Shown here one piece after another: positions 47,201 through 58,932 of a stretch of DNA of 64,000 nt. Within the stretch, counting starts at the first letter, position 1. Every line of letters starts with the position of its first letter. Source of the stretch: Acanthochromis polyacanthus (Eukaryota > Chordata > Actinopteri > Pomacentridae); NCBI RefSeq assembly GCF_021347895.1, contig NC_067126.1, positions 29,214,482 to 29,278,481 of the forward strand, given 5' to 3'. The notes beneath the pieces were generated by a model. The model searched no databases. It had not been told where the DNA came from and was given only the letters and a program-made list of their open reading frames with translations. The position numbers and the translations under genes were made by a program.

Positions 47201-49052
47201 TAATCTTCTGGGTGAACAGTTAGTAGTGGAAGATAAAATAAGGTGTTCTAACTGTGGGGTGTAAAAGGGAACAAATCTGGAAAATAATTCATTCAATTCA
47301 GACGTCTGTGCAGGTAAGGACTGCTTCAGTTCAGGAGAAAACCTAATAGCGTTTAAATTTCAGTTGTCAGCAGATTAATTGCAAGCTTTAATAATGACTT
47401 GTCAATTTAATGTTATTTTTCTCAACCTTTAGGGTGTCCCTGCTGCTGAATGAAAGTAGGAAATGTTTTGTAATAGGGTGAAACTGCTAATGCTCCCCCC
47501 CCCCGCAGGTTCTCATTCAGGCAGAGGATAGAGTTCACCGTATTGGACAGACCAGCAATGTGAACATTCACTACCTGGTTGCCAAGGGAACTGCTGATGA
47601 TCACCTGTGGTATGTGTCATTCTGGTGGAAGCTCGATCGGCCACAATGTTAAAAAAAAAACCAAGAGACCTCTGGTGGCGGCCAGTAGTGGTTGGCAGTG
47701 GGTTCTGTGGGTTCCAGGGTGGGGCCTCCATAAATCATGCTCATTCTGTTGCATCTTGGGAAACGCTTCATCAGATTGTGATCTAAAGAGTTTGGAGGCT
47801 GGGCCAATATCAGTGGCTGTTCCTGAGCAGTTTTTATGGTGTGGCGTTTTCCTGTTGGGGGAGGCAGCAAGCGTTAGGAAGTGCGGTTACCATCGGGGGG
47901 TGTGTTTGCTCTGCAGTAATGTTTAGGGCTTCTGGATGAGCCACCATTTTGTTATGATGGGCCCGCAAGCTGCAACAAAGGAGATGCTCTGTGAATTTTA
48001 CCAAAAGCTTCTGAAATGTATTAAAGTAAAGCAAAACCAAAGTCACAGTGAGGTGAGGTAGAATCAGTGTGTGATGGCAGTGTGGAGCAACACAAAGAAC
48101 AGAGCACGCAGGGGAGGGCTGAATGGAAAAGAGGCCTGGCGACTCAACAGGCAGGCTTAAATAAACCTGGGACACTGGCCAGGTGTACCCAGTTATTGTG
48201 ATGACATCATGGTTTGAAGCTCCACCCAGTCAGAGAAAACACAGCAAGCACATAGGAGCAGGGCTTTGAGCCAACAGTCAGTGACACGTATCAGAGTAAC
48301 ATCCACATAAATATGAGGACCCAGGGTTTCCCAGCAGAACGCTTCATTCTATCAAGATGATCAGTATTATTCACTTCACCTGTCAGTGGTTTTAATGTTG
48401 TGGCAGATCAGCGCATGACTCAGCTCAGAGGATTATTATTGATATTCAGACTGTTTGCTCCAATATTCATCAATCTTTTGTCGGCCGCTGAATCCAAACT
48501 GAAACAGCAGGCAGCCGAGTTAATGTGGGCTGACTAATATCCATATTGTGACAGTGAATTGAATTGCATCTGCCCTGTTGCAATAATTTATTTATGTATT
48601 GATCCAGGCCAATGATCCAGGAAAAAATGAATGTCCTGGAGCAAGTGGGTCTGTCAGAGTCAAACCTCTCAGACAATGCAGTGAACGCCAGCTTCCACTC
48701 TAAGGTAAACTTTGTATGTGTAAATCAATGGTGTATAATGCGGTTAACAGTTTTGTAAATAGCATATATGAAACATCCATGAGCCTACCCAGGACAACAG
48801 AACTTGCCTCTGTAAATCAAACATTGATTCTGATTATTTGGATTTCCTTAGGACCCGAACCAGAATAGCATCATGGAGATGTTCCAGAGATCTTTCTCTG
48901 CGGATGACGACATGGATGAAGCCATTTTAATGGAGGCAGCAGACGACTGGGAAGACACTCCGCCTGAAACTACATCTGGTCAAAACCACAGCAGCACCAT
49001 GGCTAGACAAAGCCCCAGCAAGAAGAGCATCAAAGACTATTTCAGCAGCTGA
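35241..49052 (+). CDS. smarcal1: smarcal1, SNF2-family annealing helicase (HARP)
   Basis: Seventeen exons: 35241-35591, 35679-36027, 37503-37553, 37637-37897, 38011-38061, 38166-38349, 38563-38713, 42238-42399, 42536-42601, 43341-43481, 44875-45093, 45589-45659, 45880-45982, 46348-46530, 47509-47609, 48608-48704, 48852-49052. They total 2742 bp and 913 aa (human 954), all in phase. The N-terminus has the RPA-binding helix ([18 protein letters not shown], 11-28). Two HARP domains follow (about 205-251 and 310-355). The SNF2 ATPase has DMGLGKT (430-436, K435), DESH (521-524), LSGTP (550-554) and EDRVHRIGQ (787-795). The enzyme reanneals RPA-coated DNA at stalled replication forks, in the nucleus. 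Human loss causes Schimke immuno-osseous dysplasia. The exon 3 donor (CTAA|GTATGG) is weak but keeps the conserved LM codon. The C-terminus ends [10 protein letters not shown], which is PIP-box-like. Confidence 0.97.
40281..41880 (+). mobile_element. Near-complete Tc1 transposon (1.6 kb) in smarcal1 intron 7
   Basis: TA target duplications flank the element (40279-40280, 41881-41882). The ends are long inverted repeats of about 165 bp, starting CAGTGGGGCAAAAAAGTATT and ending AATACTTTTTTGCCCCACTG. A transposase frame on the plus strand, the same sense as smarcal1, carries only a few lesions. The low divergence between the ends and light damage suggest a recent insertion. Confidence 0.95.
40643..41721 (+). 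pseudogene. Tc1 transposase with one nonsense and one frameshift lesion
   Basis: The reading starts [20 protein letters not shown]. The N-terminal paired-like HTH DNA-binding domains lie in 40643-40966. TGA at 40967-40969 replaces an expected arginine codon (CGA to TGA, a CpG transition). The frame then continues without shift through SDETK (first D), QHDNGPKH (second D) and DLNPIENLW (E). A single-base loss near 41530 in the CCCCAAAC run changes frame, and the C-terminus ([30 protein letters not shown]) continues to 41721. It is nearly intact compared with the copy at 5-736. Confidence 0.9.
47634..48413 (+). mobile_element. Internally deleted Tc1-type derivative in smarcal1 intron 15
   Basis: The left end (CGATCGGCCACAATGTTAAA) and right end (TTTAATGTTGTGGCAGATCA) are inverted repeats. 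Inside are stretches known from a common fish element family: GTGGGGCCTCCATAAATCA, AACATCCACATAAATATGAG, GGGTTTCCCAGCAGAACG and TATTCACTTCACCTGTCAG. The left end starts only about 24 bp after the exon 15 donor at 47609/47610. Confidence 0.75.
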
Positions 49053-49231
49053 CTTGGAAAAACGTACACTAGGTAACTGCATTAACGTAATTCTGGTTTG
49101 CTAATTGGAACAAGACCTTGTTTTTAGTTTTAAGCCTATCATGACTGATCATTATTAACATCTGCTTCAGTTATATATATACATAAATGTAAAATAATAT
49201 GACAGTAAGCATATACTTTTTTGCAAAGAAG

Positions 49232-49245
49232 AATAAATGAATAAA
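49232..49245 (+). terminator. smarcal1: smarcal1 polyadenylation signals
   Basis: Two overlapping AATAAA hexamers (49232-49237 and 49240-49245) lie about 180 nt after the stop codon, and a TGTTTT tract follows. Confidence 0.6.
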
Positions 49246-51243
49246 TATTGAACTCGTGGCTGTTTTAGATTCCTTCTGAAACCTAAAACTGACCAGTTAT
49301 CACAGGGACTGGTTGGTGTTTTTGGAGATTTAGCTGGAAGAAACCATTATTTAGATGAATTCGTAAATCCTGTTTCAATTGGTCCACCAGGAAGAAGCTA
49401 ATATCACCAATAACATTCTGATGTAACTTTTATAACTTGCCATTCTCTGCACTCGCACAACTAATTTAGCCTGTATATGTGGCGATGCTCTGTTGTTAAG
49501 CTGCTGTCTCCTGCCATCATTAAGCTAACAGGAAGAGAATATTAAAGCCTAATCGCTCTGTTACAGTCCCCCATATTCTCCCTCTGAAGAGAGGAGAGTA
49601 ACACTCATTACTGTAGCATGGCACTAGTAAATTTATTGTAGACAACCTGATGGTGACGCATTGTTCTCTGGATTCACCAACAGTTCCTATGGGTGCTTAA
49701 GTTGCTTTTTAGCGAGTGTATGATCCTTCTTTTATATCATGTAGCTTATGGCTGTCAGTGTGAGCCAAGGCAGCTGTCAAATAGTTAACTCCCAGTCTAC
49801 TTGAGTATGTGACCTCAAAAAACCTCCTACAAAAGGTGCAATCATCTTGTCCTGTTTATTTTGTGATTCATAGAATGACAGGTGTTTCCATGACGTTACA
49901 CATTAAGCTTATATTACAAGAGAAAATACCCGGCATGCCGATTCAGTTGGAGTGCTCTGGATTTCCACTTCCTCCTGTTCGTGGACTGCAAGGATTTGAA
50001 TTACGGGGGCCATCTGCAAAATAAAGGAGAATGATGAAGTTTAACTGCTCTGAGTGTCGCACAGCACCTCAACACCTTCACTGCACAATACTGTCCTGCG
50101 ATCAGTACGAGTTGCAGATGGTAATGTTGCACGATTTTGTCTCCTGATCCTATTCACATGTCAACGAAATGAGATCACAAAAAGGTATTGCACATTTGAG
50201 CTGCAGTTTTCCCCTGCAGCTTTGAGTGCAGCTGCTCTGACTTCATCAAGATTTACTTTGTTCTCTGCACACAAACTGTAAAAGCGGTTTACGTTGCAAT
50301 TCCAGTTGCTGTTCATGACAATATGAAGATAAGTGGCGTCAGTTTTCTCTGAATCAGGAGGGACGCCTTTTCCTGTTCAAAGAAGCCATCTGAATTGTCA
50401 GTATAAAGACATGTGGCTACTCTTAGTCCACAGGACATCTCGCACTAATTGCTATGTCACGAATCGGGATGGATCCTTTAAAAAATGCAGCACACATACT
50501 GAAGGTCAGGCTGAACTTGTCTTCCCCAAATAAAACCACAAGGACAAAATTTGCTGTTTATAGACATTCTCAATCAAGAGTCGAGCATTTTGAAGGTTAA
50601 TGGCAGAGTTTCCTCAAATAGCTAGTAAAATTTAAATATCAGTGGGAATCTTGGATATGTTAACGAACAGATGGGAAAAATAGCCAATAGTAGATCGAGG
50701 TATATCCATATTCTTCAGTCGGGTTAACATCTGGTTTGGATTTACAACATACAGAGATTTTTCATTGGTTTTACCGGAGTATTTACAGGTGACTGATAAC
50801 TAGTAGCTGCTAAATGACATTCTCATTGCCTTATAAACTGATGTGTTGCTCTTGCTCGAAATGGCAAGTGAACTGTGGGATGCATCAGGGTGCCAAGAAA
50901 TACACTTGTGTTCATCTTAGCCTTTGAACAGCAACAGGCTTTGCTGAGATCTTGTGTTGTCCAGAATGCTGCCTTTGAAGGACAAAGCTCTTGAGTTTGG
51001 ACAGCTAGCACGACTGACATTCCCTCTCATTAAGTGCATGCCTTCATGTTGACGAATTTCTTCAATTGAAGCTCTTGACATTCCTGTGTTTATCTGCAGA
51101 ACTGTCTTGCTCTTTTGCTGAGAGAAATAGTTTTAATTTTAAGCTTAATTTTTTCCGAACTTATTTTAAAACGCTGCAGAGTGAAATATTGTCCTTATCA
51201 GGGATAGCCATCAAAACACAAAAACATCAGCACAAAATTATTT
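49246..51243. other. Convergent spacer between smarcal1 and nme9, no gene seen
   Basis: The sequence has mixed composition with short frames only. It holds the 3' UTR of the minus-strand gene, but no convincing AATAAA for it could be singled out. Confidence 0.4.
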
Positions 51244-54200
51244 CTATGAAACCAGATGGTGTGACAGATGGGAATAACTGTCACACACGTCATGTTCACC
51301 TGAAATGGTTTTATCAGTCTCTCCGTTGTTGGCGAGCTCTGCGTCGGTGCTGATATCGCCAAAGATAAAACTGATCTTTTCCTCTGCGTGCTGCTCATCG
51401 GACGAGCCGTGAACTGAGTTGTGGAGGATGTCTGCAGCAAAGCGGGCCCTCAGAGACTGGGGGGAGGTTTCCTTAGCTTTGTCAGGGTCTGTGGGGCCCA
51501 TCATGGCCCTCCACTCCTCCACTGCATTTTCCTTGGTCAGAACAAGCATCATACAGGGTCCCCTGGAGGAAGCAATGACAGAATGTTCATGGAACAGATA
51601 AAAATCTGTGTAATATAGATGCAACTTTAATTCCTGGTAAAGTTTGACGCTGCATTCAGACTTCAGACTGTGGTGTTTGTTGGATTATGTGATGGCTGAT
51701 GAACCTTAACTCTGGCACTGTACAGTTCAGACATGCAGGGAATGAGCACTGAATCTGCCTCGATCTGGTTGTGCTTCTTTGTTGGAAAGACAGCCACATC
51801 TTCTGCTATGTATTCCAGTGTGGTCTCCTTTGCTGATATGGATTTAGTTTAGCAATATAATAAGATAAGACTATTGGAAATGGCAAAATTCATTAATTTG
51901 ACTTCAACCCCTCCGTTCTCTGATTAATCCATTCAGATACAGCATTCTACTCTCACAGTGAATATTGCTGCAAACCAGTAGTTTAGCCTAAACATCTGTT
52001 GATCTGAAAATCACCAAACCAGAGTTGCTGTATTAATGAAATTTTGGCCATTTGCAGGCACCAGATACAAAAAACAGCACATATCGTCACCTCAAAGGGG
52101 ATTATTTACATATTCAGCAGCTACTGAACAATTTTTACATTAATTTGTCATATGTGTGTCTGAAAACAAGCCTGTCTCTTCAGCTGCTAAATGATCCTGT
52201 TAACTAGCTGGAATATTGTTTGGTGTTGAACAGGTACTGTACAGTGGGGTTTTTCTTGCAGAAACAGCTGCCTGCTGGCGTAAAAGCAAACAGTAATGTT
52301 TAAAGCTCCTCCATATAAGGTTCTTTAAAGCTGCAGATTTGGCTGACAATACTCTGTAGCTCACCACTATGAGCTACGCCTTCCACTGTTTTTTGTGACA
52401 TTCTTCTTAAAGAATATCAATTGTAGCCACCTTATAGAACAAAGTAATCCTATCTGAATTTTTCAGATCTCCAGTGCTTTATTTTCTGAGATGTATTTCA
52501 ATATCATGTCATATTACTATTAGATGTAGTTACAGATGCAGAAAGCACATTTTTAGCCACATACAGGTGAAGTGGTGAGAGCAAAACGGCAAAACTCTTC
52601 AACCTGGTTGGTTAAATTGCTCTTCAAAATAAAGTCACAGGAACAAACGTCAAAATACAAAACTACAGTTAAAGCCAGAGCTGATACTGAGGTACAGTGA
52701 CAGTAAAGGTAGTTTCCCAGGCTGATGTGCCCAGCTGCACCCATCTCTCTGCCCACTATGTCCAAGTAGTTATGTAAGCCAAGTTAAGGGGATAATCGGA
52801 GCGGAAGATAACACTGAAATCTAGATGTGTGGTGGAACAAAGATTGAAATTGAGATGGACTTCCTAGTCACTCGCCTGAGGCTGCCTCGACTCTAAGCTG
52901 CTAAGATTAACTGTTGAAAGTGCTGTTAGAAGTTGCAACAGGAATTAGGACTAGACTGCTGCAGGAACTTTGCTCTGCTGCTGTGGCTGGACCCGGTCAC
53001 AGACTAACCGACACATGAATTCCACCAGCTGGCTGAAGAAAGGCTTTTCTCTGTGCTCTTTGTAAAACTCCTCAGCCATCTCCCTCGACAGCACCGTCTC
53101 CTTAAGCTGTGTTACAGAGAAACCTCTGCCATAGATCTCCTCCAAAATCTTGACTGTTGGAATGAAGAGAATAAATATTATAAAGCTGACATTACTAAGC
53201 ATCTTTATAAACAAAAATGCATTTTAACAGGAACCTCTCTGTTCATCCGTTGCATCGGGTTTGATCACTGCCAGCGTTTGTTGTTTAGGGAAGAAGAAGT
53301 TGATCTCTCGTTCTGCCTCTTCATGGCTGGCACTGCCATGAAGCTGGTTGATGGGCTCATTCTCCACAGCAAACTGGGACCTTAAACTAAGCATGAGGGA
53401 TACAGAAACCTCAGTAACAAAAATGACCATATCTAATAGCAAATATTTGAGTCTCTACCAATTACTGTTGGATTAGGTTGTGTATTGTGTACTTTTCTTC
53501 ACTTCTGCTTGCTCTGCCTCATCTTTTTCTACTTCAGCTACAATTTGCAAGAAACCACAGAAACTGGAGTGAACATGTCACATTAGAGGTGGACAAAAAC
53601 AAAAACAACCAAACTAATTTTTTCTTGTAGCTGCACCGCTATCGAAAGAGAAAGTGTTACTGAGTTGATTTCTTCTTGTGTGATTGTAGAATGACAGTGA
53701 AAAGGCAAGCCTCTCCTGTCTGCAATCAAAGCCTGACAAGGTTAAAGACAGATCAAAAAAGGAGTTCTTTCTAACAAGCTGTCAAAAAGATAAGCAGTGA
53801 AAAATCTATTGCTTTTCTATTGGTAATTAAACCACCGTGACGTCTTTGTTCTCACAGCAGCAAAGTGGATGAAGGGACATCACTTACCAGTCAGGACTCT
53901 CCTCTTTAGCTTTATTAATGTCAGAGGGACCAATGATGTTCCTCCAGTGATGGACAGCATCTGTTCTGGCTAGAGCCAAAGCTAATACTGGCCCACTGTA
54001 GAAACAGACATGTTAAATGAATCTCTGCAGTAGCACGCTAACCTTTCTATTAATAACAGAGCATGTCAAAGTCACCTGGTCATGCTGTGGAGAAGAGCAG
54101 GAAAGTAGTCCTCATCAACATGCTGAAAGTAAAACTGTCTGACCTGCTCCTCTGTCAATATCACCTCTCTTTGGAGGGCTACTGAGAACCCTGCCTTGTG

Positions 54201-57200
54201 GATTTGGGTCAAGATCTCTTCTGCAAAGTCACAGATATGAAATAAATGCATTCATAGCTACTTAAAGAAAAAAAAAACTTCTATATTCTAATTTCAAAGT
54301 TTGAGTAATTTATTTGCCATTAGAAGGACAAAAGTGTTAATCTAAAACAAAAATCTGAACCTGTGTCAGAATGAATCAAGGAGCCGTCCCGTCCCACTAT
54401 GTTATTAAGGAGCGTTATTGTGTGTGTGAATTTGTGCTCGCACACGTGTGTACTTGTGTATTTGGCATGAGCCCCACCTCTGTTCTCCCTGGCAACGTCG
54501 GGCCGGACGAGAGCCAGTGTCCTCTCCACACGCTCTTCCTCCCCATCCTGCTCCGTTACCGAGGCCGTCCTAAAGTTGGGGAAGAAGAAGGCGAGCTCCC
54601 TGCTGGCCTGGTCTCTGTCCTCACTACCGTGCACTGCGTTGAACAGTGTCTCTGTGCCGTATTGTGCCCGCAAGCTGCAGGAAGCCAGGGGGGAGAAAGG
54701 AGAGGAGACCAGATGGTTGCTCGGCTGGTGCTCAACCAGAGAGAACCATAATGTTTGGGTGTGTCTGATGGAGCAGGCGGGAATGTGCTGTTCATTCCTT
54801 TTTCCAGACTTTAGACTGAGATTGTTTCACACTGTTGCAATCAATAGTGCAGAAATAAATGTGTACGCTGTAAACAAATGTTTTTCTTTACAAAGACAGA
54901 GGAGTGAGAATTTCATTTCTTTTCTTACAGTTTTGAATGACCTTGCGGGTGTTTTCTGAATGGAGAATATGTGTTATTTCCGGTAACTAACCTTTGTGGT
55001 TTTTCTCTCCTGGCTTCCTCTATGTCTGCAGGGCCAATGAACTCACGCCATGCAGGCACAATGTTAGCTGAGTCCTCTGTCTGAGAGAGGACCAGAATAT
55101 GGGAGGGACCACTGGACATAAACTGCACCAAGTCTTCAAAGTAAGCCTACGAACCACCGCCACATACAAATACAGAGACAAGAGAAGAAACACATTAATA
55201 AACTGAATACATACACACTGAAAGAAACTTCCGTTCCGATGTGAGGAAGTTTTATCCCTCAAAGGTGTCCAGATAATTCAGTAAACCCTTATAGAGGAGA
55301 GAAAATACAATAAATGTGCTATGAGTCATGTACATTTTTATTATTTAATTAACATTAATGCTTTACCTGGTCTGCTTTTCCCACATACTTTGTATTTCTG
55401 AATCTCTAACAAATTGGCATCATCACAAAGAGCACGATAAGCAAAAAAAAAAAAAAAAAAAAAAATCTGCTTACACAGCAACTCTATTTTGAGCTCCATG
55501 CAGAAATGCAGATGGATGTGTCATGTATTGCGAACTAACTGCAATGTTTTTGCGCTGGTCGTGACTGCTCTGCCATTAGTATGTTGACTCAGAATGTTAA
55601 TGCTACTGACTAACCTCGCAAACATTCACTGCATCATCATCAGTTTTCCTCGGAGTGAATGGAATGCAAATCTGTGCAAAAGGCTGCTGTCTGTCAGAAG
55701 TATCATCTTAATATAAGTATGCATTACGTGTGCTATTTTTCTACGGTCTTATGCTATTCTCTTCTGTTTTGTTTGAGTCACTGTACCATACCTCTGCTGC
55801 TTTGTGCTGGTAAAAATCTCGAGCCTCAGCCTCAGTCAGTGTGTGCTCCTCTTGGGCCAGGATCTCAAACCCAGCGTCTTGCATCTAGCCAAGGGAGAAA
55901 GTGTCAGCGTAATGAATTAATGCCAGCAGGAAGTCTTGAGACAATCTTGTCTTCACAGAATGTGAGCAGTGTTTGTCTCTGTGTACCTTCATAATGATCT
56001 CATTTGCCTTGCCGTGAGCAACAGCATCTGGTTTAATGATGGCAACTGTGTAGGATTTACTGGCGGGAACTACAGGAGAAGAAAGGAGCTTGAGTGATGA
56101 TCATTAATGCTGATAAAATGCACAATGATACCAGTAAACAACAATGGTAATCGCAATTACGGCAGTGCTGGTAATAATGTCAGTGCCAAAAAATATTTAA
56201 GATGTACTATATTATATTGCTTCCACAATACCAAGGATGCTTTCTTCTTTTTCTGACAGCTGAGGCGTCACCTTCTCTTCTTTGTTCTCCCCATCCATTA
56301 GACCTTCATCTTTAACCTGATACACAATAAAACATAATCAAAATAATCAATCCCTCAACATGACTGTTGATCAACACTTGTATAAATTCTCTCTTGCCTG
56401 AAAAAACTACAGCCTTGGTTACTCGTTAATGCTGATTTATCCATTTTATTATATTCTTTACATGTTATTATGTGGTCAGTACAACCTTTAAAAAAAAAAC
56501 TAATTTCAAGGTGTGGCTCTCCTGGCAACCCAAAGTGGCTTTTGCAAACTGCTCCAAAATCGAACGATATTGTCATAAAAGACAAAGAAAATCAGTAAAG
56601 TCTTGCATTTAATAAGCTGGAACCAGAGAATGTTTGTCGTCTTTGCTTAGAATATCACTTATTCATCTGCTCCCTTTACTTATTATATCAGAAAGCAGAT
56701 GGACTTGGCAGCAGCTTAGTTGTGTATGCTGATTTGTGCCAGGACCCTTATTACCTAAGTGTGGCTGTCTGTCCAGCTTATTTGAACTACTTAAGCTACT
56801 AATAAATTTCCATAAAGATAAAGTAGCTGGAAAAAAGAAGCATAATGAGCTCAGTAGTTATCCTTTTGTATCTTCAGATTGGGGCAGTATGTACAGAGTC
56901 AGCCAGGGCCTTAAATTCAACATGGACGACTATTCACTTTGACTTTATGTCAGGAGGACTATCCCACTGAGAGGCTTCTGACTTGTGTTTTGCTGTCTTT
57001 AAGTTGGGTTTTTCTTGTATTTGTTAGAAAAAACTAAATAAGTAACAACTGAAATATTGATCAGTTGTCAGACTAGCTGCTGAGTCTTTTTCACAGATGA
57101 CATTTCGACATGAACACAGAGGGAAAGCAAATGTGTGAAGAGCAAAATTAATGATGACTGATTTGCATTTAGATGCTTCAGTTTTCAGGTACTGGTACTA

Positions 57201-58794
57201 TATAGACACACAGAGGTGTAACAATAATTCAATTAGTTGTCAACTAATAAATAGTTATTTTTATAGTGGATTAATCACTGAGTATTCATTAAAAAAAGAA
57301 GTCAAAATCTTCTGTTTCCAGCTTCATTACTTTAAATATATTCTAGTTTCTTTTCCTCCTCTATGACAGAAATATTTTAGGTTGAGTACAAAACAAGACA
57401 TTTAAGGATGTCATTTTAGGCTTTGTGAAGATCTTCTTGTCATTTCACAGATGAAACAGTTCATCGATTTATCAAGAAAATAATCAACAGATGAACTGAC
57501 AAAGGAACATAATTGTTTGTAACCCCACTGTCACGCTGTTATGTGCTTCGCTCAGAGCCATTGTTAATGTTATTACCAACACGGGTGCTTTCCCAGCTCA
57601 TGACAAGTCACGATGGCCTTTTGTGAAAGCAGCCCATTGTTTCAGCGACAGTATGAGTGAGTGGATAACTACATGTGCATGTATCCTGCTGCTCACCGCT
57701 TTCCGTTCACCACCTTGTTCAAGGATCAGCTTTTCTTTCGCCAGCTCCTCCAGAATCATTCTCTGCAGCATCGGACCGTTGGCCCCTCGCAGCACAGCTC
57801 CCAGCTCGCCACCCTGTTTATTGAACACAGGCCTGGCAATGTTTTTAACCCTTGTGTTGACCCGTTTTAAAGTTTGAAAATGTGGAAGAAAAAAAAAATT
57901 CATAATGAAACTTCTGATGTCCACATTTTCAACATTTTTGGGAAATTTTTGAACATTTTTTGGTGGGGGGGGAAGAAATGTTAAAAAAAAAGCATGTTTC
58001 TTAAGAACATGCACAAGTAAGGCCACACATATTTACCATCCAAATATGCCTAAACATTCAGCATATACTGCACACATCAGCTCACCCTATAGAATAGGAA
58101 GGTGGGTTCACATTTCCCTCGATACTTCTCCAATGCATCAATGCTGTCTGCCTCGGCCTGCACCACACACAAACACACATGCAAGTTAAAATGTGCAAAT
58201 TCTGGATTCAGTTTTAAACTGTTCACATTTTAAATGGACACAGGGCTCACAGTGGCGAAATGCAGGAGGTCATCACCCAGTTCGTTCTTTATTTTTTGTA
58301 GGAGTCTGACCACAGCTCGACAGGGGCCGCACCACTGTTGGTATACATCTACAACTGTAAGGAGAAAGGCAGGGTTTGTATATGACAGAGAAGAACTAGA
58401 AAGGCAGAGAGGAAGGGTGCAAGCATGTGATCTGCAGTTATCCCAGTGAACACAGTGGGGCAGCAGAATACAATAAATAACCATCACACTGACAGAGCTC
58501 ATTCATAGGTTGTCTTTTCTAACAAGTTACAACTGTACAGCAGCAGTAAATATTATATTTACTTTTATTGGGACAGCTCTATTTCCTCTGTAGTTCTTAC
58601 CTGTTACCCCCTTGGTTGCAAGCATTTCCTCCCACTGTTCTTGGTTGGTGATAGATGTCTGGACAACAAAAAGCTGAGTTAATATCAGTTAATAAAAGTA
58701 TGCTAAAACATAGACGTAGTAGCCCAACTTTATCACAGAAACCATGCTATGTTAGCCCCACCTGTAGGCTTGCCTCTTTCTTCTTGCCTGCCAT
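51244..58794 (-). CDS. nme9: Thioredoxin plus three NDPK domains, nme8/nme9 (TXNDC3/TXNDC6) family
   Basis: Fifteen coding exons (gene order): 58794-58762, 58658-58601, 58354-58251, 58157-58086, 57813-57697, 56316-56232, 56069-55987, 55884-55792, 55146-54992, 54674-54478, 54220-54076, 53995-53888, 53380-53235, 53153-53009, 51562-51244. They total 1860 bp and 619 aa, all in phase. The thioredoxin domain has WCGPC (38-42). An acidic linker precedes three NDK domains. Their start motifs are IIKPD (167-171), LVRPD (322-326, Lys to Arg) and VIKPD (455-459); their histidines lie in NAVHGS (H282), NQLHGS (H431) and NSVHGS (H565). Family members are axonemal or sperm-flagellar; human NME8 is linked to primary ciliary dyskinesia. 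NDK1 reads more like human NME9 ([21 protein letters not shown]), but the three-NDK layout is that of NME8, so orthology needs a tree. An alternative donor (TTTCAG|GTGAAC) may lie in the last exon. Confidence 0.9.
55443..55465. repeat. Poly-A tract in nme9 intron 8 to 9
   Basis: An uninterrupted run of A residues, lying between exons 55884-55792 and 55146-54992. Confidence 0.9.
57847..57995 (-). mobile_element. MITE fragment (copy B) at an nme9 splice acceptor
   Basis: Read on the minus strand, the sequence ends TTTCAAACTTTAAAACGGGT then CAACACAAGGGTT and contains GAAAATGTGGACATCAGAAG. This matches the right end of the marchf4 intron 2 element (24301-24799; GAAAACGTGGACATCAGAAG, TTTCAAACTTTAAAACAGGT). 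The terminus lies about 32 nt upstream of the exon 5 acceptor (exon start 57813). Confidence 0.7.
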
Positions 58795-58919
58795 TTCATT
58801 AGCATGTCAAACTTAAACTAATATATAATATATCCAAAAAAAATGCTAAGCTATGCACCGTAGAAAGTTAAATTAGCTAAAATGCCCTCAGATGCTGCTA
58901 GCGCTTGTTTGGGCCCCTG

Positions 58920-58932
58920 GTTGCTAGGCGAC
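58920..58932 (-). promoter_or_regulatory. RFX X-box in the nme9 promoter
   Basis: On the gene strand the sequence is GTCGCC-T-AGCAAC, which fits the RFX X-box consensus GTNRCC N(0-3) RGYAAC at both half-sites. It lies about 126 bp upstream of the nme9 ATG, in a short CpG-containing stretch. X-boxes near start sites are a hallmark of ciliary genes driven by RFX factors with FOXJ1, and nme8/nme9 products are axonemal. Confidence 0.7.

Noticed and set aside
47579..47926. 115-codon plus-strand frame in smarcal1 intron 15
   Set aside because: It begins in exon 15 in the wrong frame and runs into the Tc1-type derivative.
54371..54959. Two overlapping plus-strand frames of about 126 codons
   Set aside because: Antisense to nme9 exon 10 and its flanks. 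The minus-strand NDK match is unambiguous.
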